Source of the DNA: DATBVX01 sp963705495
GTDB lineage: Bacteria > Pseudomonadota > Gammaproteobacteria > Steroidobacterales > Steroidobacteraceae
Reading direction: 5' to 3'
Assembly (NCBI GenBank): GCA_963705495.1
Contig: CAVPJQ010000025.1
Span: 124,001 to 188,000 of the forward strand
Length of the DNA: 64,000 bases
The position numbers and the translations under genes are program-made. The notes beneath the pieces are model-generated. The model saw nothing but the letters and a program-made list of their open reading frames with translations. It did no database searches and had not been told where the DNA came from. Position 1 is the stretch's first letter, and each line of letters begins with the position of its first letter. This document shows positions 33,417 to 42,453 of the stretch, piece after piece.

Positions 33417-34046
33417 TCAGATCCGCATCTCCTGCTCAGCATCCGAGAGGCTTTCACGAAAGGACGAGCGGGTAAAGATGTGGTTGGCATAGCGCGTGAT
33501 CGCCTGCGCCTGCGGCGGCAGGTCGATGCCGTACGCCTGCAAGCGCCACAGGACGGGCGCGATCGTGGCATCTACGAGCGAAAACTCATCGCTCAGGAAA
33601 AATGGCTTGGCCTTGAATACCTCGCTGCTCGCGAGGATCTGATCGCGCAGGATCTTGCGCAATCGCACGCCCTGCTTGCGATCGGGCTCCTGTTCGATCT
33701 GCTGTGCGAGGCCATACCAGTCCCGTTCGATCCGGTATAGCGCCAGGCGAAACTGCGCACGCGTCACCGGGTCGACAGGCATCAGGGGCGGGTGTGGAAA
33801 GCGCTCATCCAGGTATTCGATGATCACGCGGGAGTCGTAGAGCACAAGGTCCCGGTCGACCAATGTGGGCACGCTGTGATACGGGTTCAGATCGAGCAGG
33901 TCCTCAGGCAATGCACCGGGTTCGACATTGATGATGTCGATGTTGATGCCCTTCTCGGCGAGCACCAGGCGGGTGCGATGGCTGCTGGGATCGCTGGCCG
34001 AAGAAAACAATGTCATTACCGCGCGACGGCTGGACACCACGGTCAT
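33417..34046 (-). CDS. sspA: Stringent starvation protein A (SspA)
   Basis: SspA is a GST-fold protein without transferase activity that binds RNA polymerase holoenzyme and alters promoter choice under stress. The 209-residue protein has the thioredoxin-like N-terminal half (SHRTRLVLAEKGI, NPYHSVPTLVDRDLVLYDS) and an all-helical C-terminal half. The residue normally used for glutathione catalysis is not conserved, as is typical for SspA. The start at 34046 sits directly behind GGAGG, an unusually short spacing; a second Met ten codons on is possible. The gene is 30 bp downstream of petC. Confidence 0.94.
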   Translation of the reverse strand: MTVVSSRRAVMTLFSSASDPSSHRTRLVLAEKGINIDIINVEPGALPEDLLDLNPYHSVPTLVDRDLVLYDSRVIIEYLDERFPHPPLMPVDPVTRAQFRLALYRIERDWYGLAQQIEQEPDRKQGVRLRKILRDQILASSEVFKAKPFFLSDEFSLVDATIAPVLWRLQAYGIDLPPQAQAITRYANHIFTRSSFRESLSDAEQEMRI

Positions 34047-34076
34047 CCTCCGGCGGTCACGGTGTGAGCCCGGCGC

Positions 34077-34832
34077 TCAATGCACGTCCTTCCAGATTTC
34101 CTTCTTGAGCGCCCAGGCGAATCCCGTAAAGACGATCAGGAACAGCACGACCCAAAGACCCAGCGACTCGCGCTTGGCGCGGATCGGCTCACTGACGTAG
34201 TCGAGGAAATTGACCGTATCGCGCACGAACTCGTCGAACTCGGCTGCACTCAGCCGGCCCGGCGCAACCTGCTCGAAATGGTCGAACACGCGCACCATCT
34301 GCTCCCCGTTGCCATCGCTCTTCTTCTCCAGCACGAACACGGCCTTCTGCGTGCCCTGCAGATCGGCGAGCACCTGCGGCATCGCGGCGTTGTCGAGCGC
34401 GAGGTTGTTCACGCCGGTCGGCCGTTCCGGATCCAGGTAGAAAGTCTTGAGGAACTGGAAAATGTAGTCCGGCCCCTTGGCGCGCGCGGTGAGCGACAGA
34501 TCCGGCGGTGCGCGTCCGAACCAGGCCTCCGCATCGCCGGGGGGCATGGCGCTGTTCATGACATCGAACGGGCGCCCCCCAGTGAACATCAGGTTGCTCT
34601 TCATCTGCTCCTGGGTAAGCCCCAAGTCCTCCGCCACGCGGTTGTAGCGCATGTACTGCAGCGAATGACAGCCGAGGCAGTAGTTGACGAAATTGCGTGC
34701 GCCGCGCTGCAGGGAAGCCTTGTTGGCGATGTCACTGCCGGCGTGCCAGCCGCGCCAGGCTTCGCCGCCACTCTCACTCGCGAGTGCACTGCCCGCCAGC
34801 AGTGCCAGAAGCACGAGCGCGCCGCTACGCAT
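34077..34832 (-). CDS. petC: Cytochrome bc1 complex, cytochrome c1 subunit
   Basis: Cytochrome c1 takes electrons from the Rieske protein and passes them to soluble cytochrome c. The 251-residue precursor has a signal peptide (cleavage near ALAS), the haem-attachment motif CLGCH (Cys52, Cys55, His56), a likely axial methionine in AMPPGDAE and a C-terminal transmembrane anchor around LWVVLFLIVFTGFAW ending KEIWKDVH. It overlaps the 3' end of petB by 8 bp. It is the last gene of the petABC operon, followed by sspA. Confidence 0.97.
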   Translation of the reverse strand: MRSGALVLLALLAGSALASESGGEAWRGWHAGSDIANKASLQRGARNFVNYCLGCHSLQYMRYNRVAEDLGLTQEQMKSNLMFTGGRPFDVMNSAMPPGDAEAWFGRAPPDLSLTARAKGPDYIFQFLKTFYLDPERPTGVNNLALDNAAMPQVLADLQGTQKAVFVLEKKSDGNGEQMVRVFDHFEQVAPGRLSAAEFDEFVRDTVNFLDYVSEPIRAKRESLGLWVVLFLIVFTGFAWALKKEIWKDVH

Positions 34833-36084
34833 GGTAGGTCACCCGCTCGGGCTCGGGCTTGGTCTTGTCCACGCTGGTGTACCAGGGCATCAGCAAGAAG
34901 AACAGGAAATAGACGGCGCCGAAGATACGCGCTGCGATGACGTACGATCCTTGAGCGGGCTGCAGTCCGAGATACCCGAGTCCGATGAACGCGATGATGA
35001 ACGCACCGAGGAACAGCTTGAAGAGCCAGCCGCGGTAGCGGATCGATTTCACCTTGGAACGATCGAGCCACGGCAGGAAGAAGAAGAGCAGCACCGCCGC
35101 TCCCATCAGCGCCGCCCCGGTCAACTTGTCGGGAACGGCTCGCAGGATCGCGTAGTAGGGCGTGAAGTACCACACGGGCGCGATGTGCTCGGGTGTGTTG
35201 AGCGGGTTTGCCGGTTCGAAGTTCGGGTGCTCGAGGAACAGGCCCCCGAGTGCCGGCGCAAAGAAGATCACGATCGCGAAGAGGATCAGGAACACGCCGA
35301 CACCGACCAGATCCTTGTACGTGTAGTACGGATGGAACGGGATGCCGTCGAGCGGCTTGCCCTTCGAATCCTTGTGCTTCTTGATCTCGATGCCGTCGGG
35401 GTTGTTCGACCCCACTTCGTGCAGCGCCGTGACGTGCACGACCACGAGTAGTATCAGCACCAGCGGCAGCGCCGCGACGTGCAGGGCAAAGAAACGACTG
35501 AGAGTAACGTCGGAGATGGCGTAGTCGCCGCGGATCCATTCCGCGAGGTCCGGGCCGAAGCCGGGAATCGCGCCGAACAGGGACACGATCACCTGGGCAC
35601 CCCAGAACGACATGTTGCCCCAGGGCAGCACGTAGCCGAAGAATGCCTCAGCCATCAGCGACACGTAGATCAGCATGCCGATGATCCACAGTAACTCGCG
35701 CGGGTTCTTGTAGGAACCGTACAGAAGGGCACGGACCATGTGCAGATACACGACGATGAAGAAAGCCGAAGCGCCGGTCGAATGCATGTAGCGGATCAGC
35801 CAGCCCCACTCGACTTCCCGCATGATGTATTCGATCGAGCCGAACGCTTCCGCTTCGGACGGCTTGTAGCTCATCGTGAGGAAAATGCCGGTGACGATCT
35901 GCACCACCAGCACCAGCAGCGCGAGCGAACCGAAGTAGTACCAGATGTTGAAGTTCTTGGGCGCGTAGTACTCCGTCAACTGCGATTTCCAGAACTCCGT
36001 GACCGGAAGCCGCGCATCGATCCAGCGGACGAATGCCGCCCAGCGACCCCTGCCCTCAACCGCACCCTGCGTAGTGGTGGCCAT
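34825..36084 (-). CDS. petB: Cytochrome bc1 complex, cytochrome b subunit
   Basis: Cytochrome b holds both b haems and the Qo and Qi quinone sites. From the ATG at 36084 it has 419 residues with eight or more transmembrane helices. Conserved elements include YYFGSLALLVLVVQIVTG, WLIRYMHSTGAS with haem histidine, HxxxxF in the helix containing RYMH, SFWGAQVIVSL before the Qo site, and the FPHP-like IPFHPYYTYKD. The longer open frame upstream is antisense-like and is rejected, since the ATG joins the petA stop as TGATG. Confidence 0.96.
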   Translation of the reverse strand: MATTTQGAVEGRGRWAAFVRWIDARLPVTEFWKSQLTEYYAPKNFNIWYYFGSLALLVLVVQIVTGIFLTMSYKPSEAEAFGSIEYIMREVEWGWLIRYMHSTGASAFFIVVYLHMVRALLYGSYKNPRELLWIIGMLIYVSLMAEAFFGYVLPWGNMSFWGAQVIVSLFGAIPGFGPDLAEWIRGDYAISDVTLSRFFALHVAALPLVLILLVVVHVTALHEVGSNNPDGIEIKKHKDSKGKPLDGIPFHPYYTYKDLVGVGVFLILFAIVIFFAPALGGLFLEHPNFEPANPLNTPEHIAPVWYFTPYYAILRAVPDKLTGAALMGAAVLLFFFLPWLDRSKVKSIRYRGWLFKLFLGAFIIAFIGLGYLGLQPAQGSYVIAARIFGAVYFLFFLLMPWYTSVDKTKPEPERVTYHA

Positions 36085-36686
36085 CAGGCAGCTCCCTGGT
36101 TGGATGCCTCGTCGGCACCTATCAGGATCCTCGTGTCGCTGATGAAATCGTACGGGGGCACGCGCAGGTTGACTGGAGCCGGCGAGCCCTGGAACACACG
36201 CCCCGCCATGTCGAAACGAGAGCCGTGGCAGACGCAGAACCAGCCACCGGGCCAATCGGGCCCACCTTCGCCGACGCCGACCGCGAAGCGCTGCTTCGGA
36301 AGACAGCCCAGGTGTGTGCAGGTGCCCAGCAGCACCAGGTACTCGGGCTTGCGGGCGCGCTGCTCGTTGTGTGCGTAGGCCGGCTGATCCGGGCTGTCAG
36401 ACTTCGGATCCTTGAGGTTGGGATCGTTCGCCGTGAGGCGATCGAGCATCTCCTTGGTCCGATGAACGATCCAGACGGGTTGCTTGCGCCACTGCACCGT
36501 CATCATCGCTCCGGTTTCAAGCTTGCTGATGTCGACCTCGACCGGAGCGCCCAGCGCCTTGGCGCGTGCGCTTGGCTTCCATGAGGCAACAAACGGCGCG
36601 ATGGCGAACGCAGTTCCGATTGCACCGGTCGCCATCGTGGCCGCAGTCAGGAACTGGCGTCGGCTCGGATCAACCTCTTCAGTCAT
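36084..36686 (-). CDS. petA: Cytochrome bc1 complex, Rieske iron-sulfur subunit
   Basis: The Rieske subunit transfers electrons from quinol to cytochrome c1. From the ATG at 36686 the protein has 200 residues. The N-terminus has SRRQFLTAA and a hydrophobic helix, a Tat-type signal anchor. The [2Fe-2S] ligands are Cys123 and His125 (CTHLGC, with Cys128) and Cys151 and His154 (CVCHGS, with Cys153), the second pair of cysteines forming the disulfide. It starts the petABC operon. A perfect TATAAT lies ~100 bp upstream on the same strand. Confidence 0.97.
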   Translation of the reverse strand: MTEEVDPSRRQFLTAATMATGAIGTAFAIAPFVASWKPSARAKALGAPVEVDISKLETGAMMTVQWRKQPVWIVHRTKEMLDRLTANDPNLKDPKSDSPDQPAYAHNEQRARKPEYLVLLGTCTHLGCLPKQRFAVGVGEGGPDWPGGWFCVCHGSRFDMAGRVFQGSPAPVNLRVPPYDFISDTRILIGADEASNQGAA

Positions 36687-36786
36687 CCCGTCTCCCCTGG
36701 CGTGTGATCTGGTCCGACAGCGCGCGTTTATCGCCCGGCGCGGGCGTCGAGAGCCGCACCGGTTTCGAATCCGCGGGAAGCGCGGC

Positions 36787-36792
36787 ATTATA
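36787..36792 (-). promoter_or_regulatory. Candidate -10 element of the petABC operon
   Basis: TATAAT on the minus strand, giving a ~95-nt leader before the petA ATG. No convincing -35 hexamer lies at 15-19 bp, so only the -10 is reported. It is in the 190-bp gap between petA and the divergent protease gene. Confidence 0.35.
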
Positions 36793-36876
36793 CACAAATC
36801 ATCAACCCCTCCCGGACGCGTGCCGCGCTCGAGCGCGCATGCAAGCCTCGAGAGAACGCGTTCCACGCAACTGCAA

Positions 36877-38019
36877 ATGACACCGATTGCCCGACTGTTG
36901 GGTTACATAGTGCGGTTCGTAATCGTGGGCCTCGCCGCAGCCTTCGTGGTGATAATGGTGCGTCCCGAGTTGCTGCGGGCCCGGCAACCGACGCCACAGC
37001 CCGCCAGCACTCTGCAGCCGCAGGCGGCAGTCGGAGCGCCCGCCAGCACTTATGCCGATGCCGTGGCCCGCAGCGCACCCTCGGTAGTCAACGTGTACGC
37101 AGACCGGGTGGTCGCAGAACCGTCCTTGCCACCGCAGCTCGAGGATCTGTTGGGCGACACGTGGCAGGGGTATCGGGAGCGCCGCGAGCGTAGTCTCGGC
37201 TCAGGCGTGATCCTGGATACCGAAGGGCACATCGTCACCAACAACCATGTCATCGACGCGGCGTCGGTCATCAAGGTGCAGCTCGCTGACGGGCGCGTCG
37301 CCGATGCCAAAGTGATGGGGCGGGACGCCGACACGGATCTCGCGGTGTTGCAGGTTGGTCTGCGGAACCTGCCCGCCATGGCGCTCGGACGCTCTGACAC
37401 CTTGCGAGTGGGCGACGTCGTGCTCGCGATCGGCAATCCCGTGGGCCTCAGCCAGACCGTGACCCAGGGCATCGTCAGCGCCACCGGTGTGGGACAGCTC
37501 CGCGTGGCGCGCTTCGAGAACTTCATCCAGACGGACGCCGCCATCAATCCTGGCAATTCCGGCGGTGCGCTGGTGAATACCGCTGGAGAGCTGGTCGGCA
37601 TCAACACTGCCATCTTCGCGCGCAACGCAGGCATCGAGGGTATCGGCTTTGCGATCCCGGTTAATCTGGTGCGTGGAGTCATGGAGGAGATCTTCAAGAA
37701 CGGGCGTGTGATCCGCGGATGGCTTGGGGTCGTGCCCCAGGATCTGACGCCCGAACAGGCGCGCGCGCTCGGCGCCCCTGACGGCGGCGTGCTGGTCGCC
37801 AACCTGTATGTCGACAGCCCGGCGTTGCGTGCCGGACTGCGCCCCGGCGATCTGATTACGCGGCTCGACGATGAGCCCGTGCACTCCCGGCAGGAGGCTC
37901 TTTCTTACGTCGCACGACTTGCACCGGGCGCAACTGTGAGAATCCGCGGACTGCGGCGCGGCCAACGCTTCGACATGCACGCTCAGGTCGTCGAGCGCGG
38001 CCAGCCTTCACCAACCTGA
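36877..38019 (+). CDS. DegS/AlgW-type periplasmic serine endoprotease
   Basis: A 380-residue HtrA-family protease with one transmembrane anchor (~8-27), a trypsin-like domain and a single PDZ domain (~280-372). That architecture belongs to DegS/AlgW rather than DegP. These proteases sense misfolded porins through the PDZ domain and start the cascade that frees sigma-E/AlgU by cutting the anti-sigma factor. The catalytic triad is His124 (TNNHVI), Asp154 (DTDLAVL) and Ser228 (NPGNSGG). The start is the ATG at 36877; longer open frames run back through petA antisense. It converges on murA with 3 bp between stops; algW lies near murA in Pseudomonas too. Confidence 0.92.
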   Translation: MTPIARLLGYIVRFVIVGLAAAFVVIMVRPELLRARQPTPQPASTLQPQAAVGAPASTYADAVARSAPSVVNVYADRVVAEPSLPPQLEDLLGDTWQGYRERRERSLGSGVILDTEGHIVTNNHVIDAASVIKVQLADGRVADAKVMGRDADTDLAVLQVGLRNLPAMALGRSDTLRVGDVVLAIGNPVGLSQTVTQGIVSATGVGQLRVARFENFIQTDAAINPGNSGGALVNTAGELVGINTAIFARNAGIEGIGFAIPVNLVRGVMEEIFKNGRVIRGWLGVVPQDLTPEQARALGAPDGGVLVANLYVDSPALRAGLRPGDLITRLDDEPVHSRQEALSYVARLAPGATVRIRGLRRGQRFDMHAQVVERGQPSPT

Positions 38020-38022
38020 AGG

Positions 38023-39282
38023 TCAGCCGGGAACGCGCTTGATGCGTGCACCGAGTTGCTGGAGCTTCTCCTCAATGCACTCGTAGCCGCGATCGATGTG
38101 GTAGATGCGCTCGACCTGCGTCATTCCCTCGGCAACCAGTCCTGCGAGCACCAGGCTTGCTGAAGCACGCAAGTCGGTCGCCATGACCGGTGCCGCGGTG
38201 AGCTTTGGCACGCCACGAATGATCGCGGTATTGCCTTCGAGACGGATCTCGGCGCCCATGCGCCTCATTTCCAGCATGTGCATGAAGCGATTCTCGAACA
38301 CGGTTTCGGTGATCGTGCTCACACCGCTCGCCACCGTATTAAGCGCCGCGAACTGCGCCTGCATGTCGGTCGGGAAAGCAGGGTACGGCGCGGTGCGTAC
38401 GTCGACCGCCTGTGGGCGCCGGCCGCGCATGTCGACTTCGATCCAGTTTTCACCCGTAGCGATGCGGGCTCCAGCTTCGCGCAGTTTGGCGAGCACCGCA
38501 TCGAGTTGATCCGGGCGCGTGTTCTTCAGGCGCACATGCCCGCCAGTGATCGCACCCGCGACCAGATACGTGCCGGTCTCGATGCGATCGGGAAGCACCT
38601 CGTAGCTGGTCCCCGTGAGACGCTCCACGCCCTCGATCGAGATCGTGTCGGTACCGGCGCCGCGAACGCGCGCGCCCATGCTGTTGAGGAAATTCGCGAG
38701 GTCCACGACCTCGGGCTCGCGCGCCGCGTTTTCGATGACGGTCTCACCGTCCGCCAGCGTCGCAGCCATCATCAGGTTTTCCGTGCCGGTCACCGTGACC
38801 GTTTCCAGCACCAGTCGCGCGCCCCGCAGCCGCTTGGCCCGCGCCTTGATGTAGCCGTTCTCAATGTGAATGTCGGCGCCCATGGCCTGCAATCCCGCGA
38901 CGTGAATATTGACCGGCCGTGCACCGATCGCACAGCCACCGGGCAGCGAGACATCGGCGTGGCCGAAACGCGCCAGCAGCGGGCCGAGCACCAGGATCGA
39001 TGCGCGCATCGTCTTGACCAGCTCGTACGGCGCAAAGTACTCACGAATCGTCGTGGGATCGACCTCGATGCGCATGCGCTCATCGATCGTGACGCTCACG
39101 CCCATGCGGCCCAGCAGCTCTATCGTGGTCGTCACGTCCTGCAAGTGCGGCACATTGCCGATGGTGACGGTGCCGTCCGCCAGCAGTGTGCCGGCGAGAA
39201 TGGGCAGGGTCGCGTTCTTGGCACCCGAGATCCGGATCTCCCCCTCCAGGGGGATGCCGCCGGCGATCTGTAATTTATCCAC
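38023..39282 (-). CDS. murA: UDP-N-acetylglucosamine 1-carboxyvinyltransferase MurA
   Basis: MurA transfers enolpyruvate from PEP to UDP-GlcNAc, the first committed step of peptidoglycan synthesis and the target of fosfomycin. From a GTG at 39282, with AGGAG seven bases upstream, the protein has 419 residues, the same as E. coli. The catalytic cysteine is Cys117 in GGCAIGARPV; it is not the fosfomycin-resistant aspartate variant. ISGAKNATLPILAG opens the fold. ibaG lies 34 bp upstream and is probably cotranscribed. Confidence 0.97.
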   Translation of the reverse strand: MDKLQIAGGIPLEGEIRISGAKNATLPILAGTLLADGTVTIGNVPHLQDVTTTIELLGRMGVSVTIDERMRIEVDPTTIREYFAPYELVKTMRASILVLGPLLARFGHADVSLPGGCAIGARPVNIHVAGLQAMGADIHIENGYIKARAKRLRGARLVLETVTVTGTENLMMAATLADGETVIENAAREPEVVDLANFLNSMGARVRGAGTDTISIEGVERLTGTSYEVLPDRIETGTYLVAGAITGGHVRLKNTRPDQLDAVLAKLREAGARIATGENWIEVDMRGRRPQAVDVRTAPYPAFPTDMQAQFAALNTVASGVSTITETVFENRFMHMLEMRRMGAEIRLEGNTAIIRGVPKLTAAPVMATDLRASASLVLAGLVAEGMTQVERIYHIDRGYECIEEKLQQLGARIKRVPG

Positions 39283-39316
39283 TCCGCCGCTCCTGTGCGC
39301 TTTCAGGCCGAGCCGC

Positions 39317-39571
39317 TCACTGCGCTTCACGCCCCTCGGCCGCCGCCCATTCCTCGGGCGTGAATGCCTTGATCGACAGCGCGTGGATCTCACGGCCCAT
39401 GCGCGGGCCCAGCGCAGCATATACGAGTTGGTGACGCGCGATGCTGCGCTTGCCTGCAAACTGCGGCGCGACCACGAGCGCCTCGAAATGAGTGTCATCG
39501 TCGGTCAGTATCCGCACCGTGGCGTTCGGAAGCCCGGTGCGAATCAGGGCAGCGACTTGATCGGCGGTCAT
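39317..39571 (-). CDS. ibaG: BolA family protein IbaG/YrbA
   Basis: A small BolA-like protein that, with monothiol glutaredoxin, is linked to iron-sulfur cluster handling and acid stress. From the ATG at 39571 it has 84 residues, the family length, and includes the helix-turn-helix-like core FAGKRSIARHQLVYAAL with the conserved histidine and the C-terminal EIHALSIKAFTPEEW. An in-frame ATG 12 codons earlier (39607) is a possible alternative. ibaG upstream of murA is the usual gammaproteobacterial arrangement. Confidence 0.93.
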   Translation of the reverse strand: MTADQVAALIRTGLPNATVRILTDDDTHFEALVVAPQFAGKRSIARHQLVYAALGPRMGREIHALSIKAFTPEEWAAAEGREAQ

Positions 39572-39730
39572 CGGATGGATCGTGTCCGGTGCGTGAGTGC
39601 CAGCCATATTAGTGGATCGCGCCAAGTGTAGAAACGCTCGCAACCTGAAGCCTGGCTCAGCGGCGGGGTCATGCACGCGCAACCCGCACGCCCCGCCACG
39701 CTTCCCGATGTATCATGGTTGCTCGTCATC

Positions 39731-40744
39731 ATGGCCGCAAAAACTCATTCGCCCAGTGCCGTCCCCGGCTCGCTCACGGACGATGCGCTGCTGGAGCTCG
39801 GACGACAGGCACTACAGACCGAAGCCCAAGCCGTCAGCGCACTCGTGCCGCGGCTGGACGCTGCGTTCGCCCGCGCCTGCAGACTGTGCCTGGATTGCAA
39901 GGGTCGCGTGATCGTCACCGGCATGGGCAAGTCGGGACACATCGCCGGGAAGATTGCTGCCACTCTCTCCAGTACCGGCACGCCCGCTTTCTTCCTGCAT
40001 CCTGCAGAGGCCAGCCATGGCGACATTGGAGTGATCACGCGCCAGGACGTGATGCTGGCGATTTCCAATTCGGGTGAAACCGCCGAGATCGTCACGCTCG
40101 TGCCGCATATTCGCCGGCTCGCAGTCGCACTCATCACCATGACCGGCAATCCCGACTCAACCCTGGCCCGCGCTGCGACGGTCAATCTGGACGTGAGCGT
40201 TCCGGCCGAAGCTTGTCCGCTCAATCTAGCGCCTACGGCGAGCACCACTGCAACGCTTGCCATGGGTGATGCGATCGCGGTCGCGGTGCTCAAGCATCGT
40301 GGTTTTACCGAGGAGGACTTTGCGCGCTCGCACCCGGGTGGAAGCCTCGGCCGCAGGCTCCTGCTGCACGTCGAAGACATCATGCGCACCGGTAAAGACA
40401 TCCCGATGGTGGCCGCTGGCACGTCCCTGGCACAGGGCCTGGTCGAGATGTCGCACAAAGGTCTCGGCATGACCGCTATTGTTGATGCCGACCGGCGCGT
40501 GCTGGGCATCTTCACCGATGGTGATCTGCGCCGTTCCTTCGATCGGCAGGTCGATGTGCACGCGACCCGCATGGATGAGGTGATGACCCGCGGCGGCAAG
40601 ACGATTAGCCCGAAAGCCCTTGCCGCGGATGCCGTGCACGTGATGGAAGAGCATCGCATTACCGCGCTGCCGGTCGTCGATGCCGATGGCACTTTGGTCG
40701 GCGCGCTGAACGTACATGACTTGTTGCGCGCCGGAGTGATGTGA
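39731..40744 (+). CDS. kdsD: D-arabinose-5-phosphate isomerase KdsD
   Basis: KdsD interconverts ribulose 5-phosphate and arabinose 5-phosphate, the first step of Kdo synthesis for LPS. From the ATG at 39731 it has 337 residues: an N-terminal SIS domain with VTGMGKSGHIAGKIAATLSS and AISNSGETAEI, then two CBS domains (from ~210). An upstream start at 39671 is open but adds unconserved residues. It overlaps kdsC by 4 bp (GTGA) and heads the run kdsD-kdsC-lptC-lptA-lptB-rpoN-hpf-rapZ. Confidence 0.96.
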   Translation: MAAKTHSPSAVPGSLTDDALLELGRQALQTEAQAVSALVPRLDAAFARACRLCLDCKGRVIVTGMGKSGHIAGKIAATLSSTGTPAFFLHPAEASHGDIGVITRQDVMLAISNSGETAEIVTLVPHIRRLAVALITMTGNPDSTLARAATVNLDVSVPAEACPLNLAPTASTTATLAMGDAIAVAVLKHRGFTEEDFARSHPGGSLGRRLLLHVEDIMRTGKDIPMVAAGTSLAQGLVEMSHKGLGMTAIVDADRRVLGIFTDGDLRRSFDRQVDVHATRMDEVMTRGGKTISPKALAADAVHVMEEHRITALPVVDADGTLVGALNVHDLLRAGVM

Positions 40745-41253
40745 TCGTGTCGACCGCAGCTCGAGCGGGCACGCCGCTGGAGCGCGTTCGGCTGGTCGTG
40801 CTGGATGTCGACGGAGTAATGACCGACGGGCGCCTGTACTTCGATGCGCAGGGCGAAGCACTCAAGGTCTTTCACGTGCGTGACGGCTTCGGGCTGAAAC
40901 AGCTGATGCGCGCGGGTATCGATATCGCCGTAATCTCGGGCCGGCGTTCCGAAGCGGTGAGCGCCCGTTGTCGCGAGCTTGGCATTCAGTTCCTCGAGCA
41001 GGGATGTGAAGACAAGGTTGCAGCGTTCGACCGCTTGCTTGCGCAACGGCGCCTTTCACGCGAACAGGCCTTGTGCATCGTCGATGACAGCTCGGACCTT
41101 GCCTTGATGCGCGCCGCCGGCGTTGCGATCGCGGTCGCCGACGCCCATACGGAAGTACGCGCGGCGGCTCATCGCGTCACGACCCTGAGCGGTGGCTGCG
41201 GAGCAGTCCGTGAAGTCTGCGATTGGCTCCTCGCTGCTCGCACGGCGCAATGA
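40741..41253 (+). CDS. kdsC: 3-deoxy-D-manno-octulosonate 8-phosphate phosphatase KdsC
   Basis: KdsC is a HAD-family phosphatase that releases Kdo from Kdo 8-phosphate. The 170-residue protein has the nucleophile motif DVDGVMTDG (Asp22 and Asp24), the SGR segment of motif II and the metal-binding DDSSDLALM near the C-terminal third, where most homologues have GDDxND. It begins at a GTG overlapping the kdsD stop and ends in an ATGA overlap with lptC. Confidence 0.95.
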   Translation: MIVSTAARAGTPLERVRLVVLDVDGVMTDGRLYFDAQGEALKVFHVRDGFGLKQLMRAGIDIAVISGRRSEAVSARCRELGIQFLEQGCEDKVAAFDRLLAQRRLSREQALCIVDDSSDLALMRAAGVAIAVADAHTEVRAAAHRVTTLSGGCGAVREVCDWLLAARTAQ

Positions 41254-41807
41254 TCTGGCGCGTCTTCATCGTGCTCGCGCTGCTGGTGGTAGCCATCGCG
41301 AGCCTGCTGACGGGGCGGCGCGCCCAGGATGTTTCCAGCCCTTCGGTCCAGGTACAACCGCCGCAGCCGGGTTACTACATGAAGCGCGCGCGCATCGTGG
41401 AAATGGGCCGCGATGGCAAGCCCCTGTATCAGGTGGAGGCCGCGCGTCTGCAACAGGACCCGACCGACAACAGCGTGCAGATGGACGACCTCAAGCTCGT
41501 CTATCACTCCGTCGAGGCACACGACTGGACGCTGACCGCGGCGCATGGGTTCGTACCGCCGGGCTCACGCACGCTCGACCTGGCCGGCGACGTCAAGATC
41601 GTAGGCCAGCCGCAGCCCACCTCGCCGAGCGCCGTGGTGCGCACTTCTCGGCTGAGCGTCGACACCGAGACGCATATCGCCACTACGCGGCAGCGAGTGG
41701 ACATCGAGTGGGGATCGCGTCGCCTCAGCACGATGGGGTTGACGGCTGACTTGAAGGGTGAACAGCTCAAGCTAGAATCGAGCGTCCATGGCCGCTTTGT
41801 TCGCTGA
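41250..41807 (+). CDS. lptC: LPS export ABC transporter periplasmic protein LptC
   Basis: LptC is anchored in the inner membrane and passes LPS from LptB2FG to LptA. From the ATG at 41250 it has 185 residues: a single N-terminal transmembrane helix (~2-21) and a beta-jellyroll domain with YYMKRARIVEMGRDGKPLYQ, which is typical of the family. Sequence conservation is low, and position between kdsC and lptA is strong support. The start overlaps kdsC by 4 bp and its last 20 bp overlap lptA. Confidence 0.93.
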   Translation: MIWRVFIVLALLVVAIASLLTGRRAQDVSSPSVQVQPPQPGYYMKRARIVEMGRDGKPLYQVEAARLQQDPTDNSVQMDDLKLVYHSVEAHDWTLTAAHGFVPPGSRTLDLAGDVKIVGQPQPTSPSAVVRTSRLSVDTETHIATTRQRVDIEWGSRRLSTMGLTADLKGEQLKLESSVHGRFVR

Positions 41808-42453
41808 ACGCCGCCAGGTCGGCGCGCCTGTGCATCGGCTTGCCGCCGTATCGCTGGCGCTCGGCCTGCTGCTGCTCACGGGTGTCGGCAACGGTGCCGG
41901 GCCGAAGCGTTCCGATCTGCCGATCAACGTGGACGCCGAGTCTTCCGATTTCGACTATGCGAAGAACACGCTCCTGTTCCGCAACGTCCGGGTGTCGCAG
42001 GGCACGACCAGCGTCGAAGCCGAAGAGGCCACTGCGACTGGTCTTAATTTCGAGAACAGCCGCTGGGTATTCCACAACAAGGTCAAGATCTCAGTCGAGG
42101 GCGGCTCCCTGAGCTCGGATGAAGCCGCAGTTACCTTTACAGGCAATGAGATCGCGCGCGCGGTCATTACCGGATCGCCTGCGCAATTCGAGCAGAAGCT
42201 TGAAAACAGTGAAGACGTCGCGCACGGGAGCGCCGGGTCGATCGAATACGATTTCACGACCGAGACGGTTCGCATGCTGCAGGACGCTTATCTCACGGAC
42301 GGCCACAACGACATCCGGGGCCAGACCCTGGTTTACAGCATCCGCGACCAGCGCGTGCTCGCCAACGCCTCCGATCAGGGCGACGAGCGCGTGCGCATCA
42401 CCATCAATCCGCGCAGTGTCGAGCGTAAGCCGACGACGACGGATCGTCCCTGA
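41788..42453 (+). CDS. lptA: LPS transport periplasmic protein LptA
   Basis: LptA (LptH in Pseudomonas) forms the periplasmic bridge that carries LPS to LptDE. The 221-residue precursor has a signal peptide (~1-36) and an OstA-like beta domain starting at LPINVDAESSDFDYAKNTLLF, with GTTSVEAEEATAT and the later GDERVRITINP strand. It starts 20 bp inside lptC and its TGA shares one base with the lptB ATG (TGATG). The N-terminal ~17 residues before the hydrophobic core make a long n-region; a later start is not evident. Confidence 0.93.
   Translation: MAALFAERRQVGAPVHRLAAVSLALGLLLLTGVGNGAGPKRSDLPINVDAESSDFDYAKNTLLFRNVRVSQGTTSVEAEEATATGLNFENSRWVFHNKVKISVEGGSLSSDEAAVTFTGNEIARAVITGSPAQFEQKLENSEDVAHGSAGSIEYDFTTETVRMLQDAYLTDGHNDIRGQTLVYSIRDQRVLANASDQGDERVRITINPRSVERKPTTTDRP

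Noticed and set aside
39711..39716. TATCAT just before kdsD as a promoter
   Set aside because: No -35 within range, and it is only 15 bp from the start codon.
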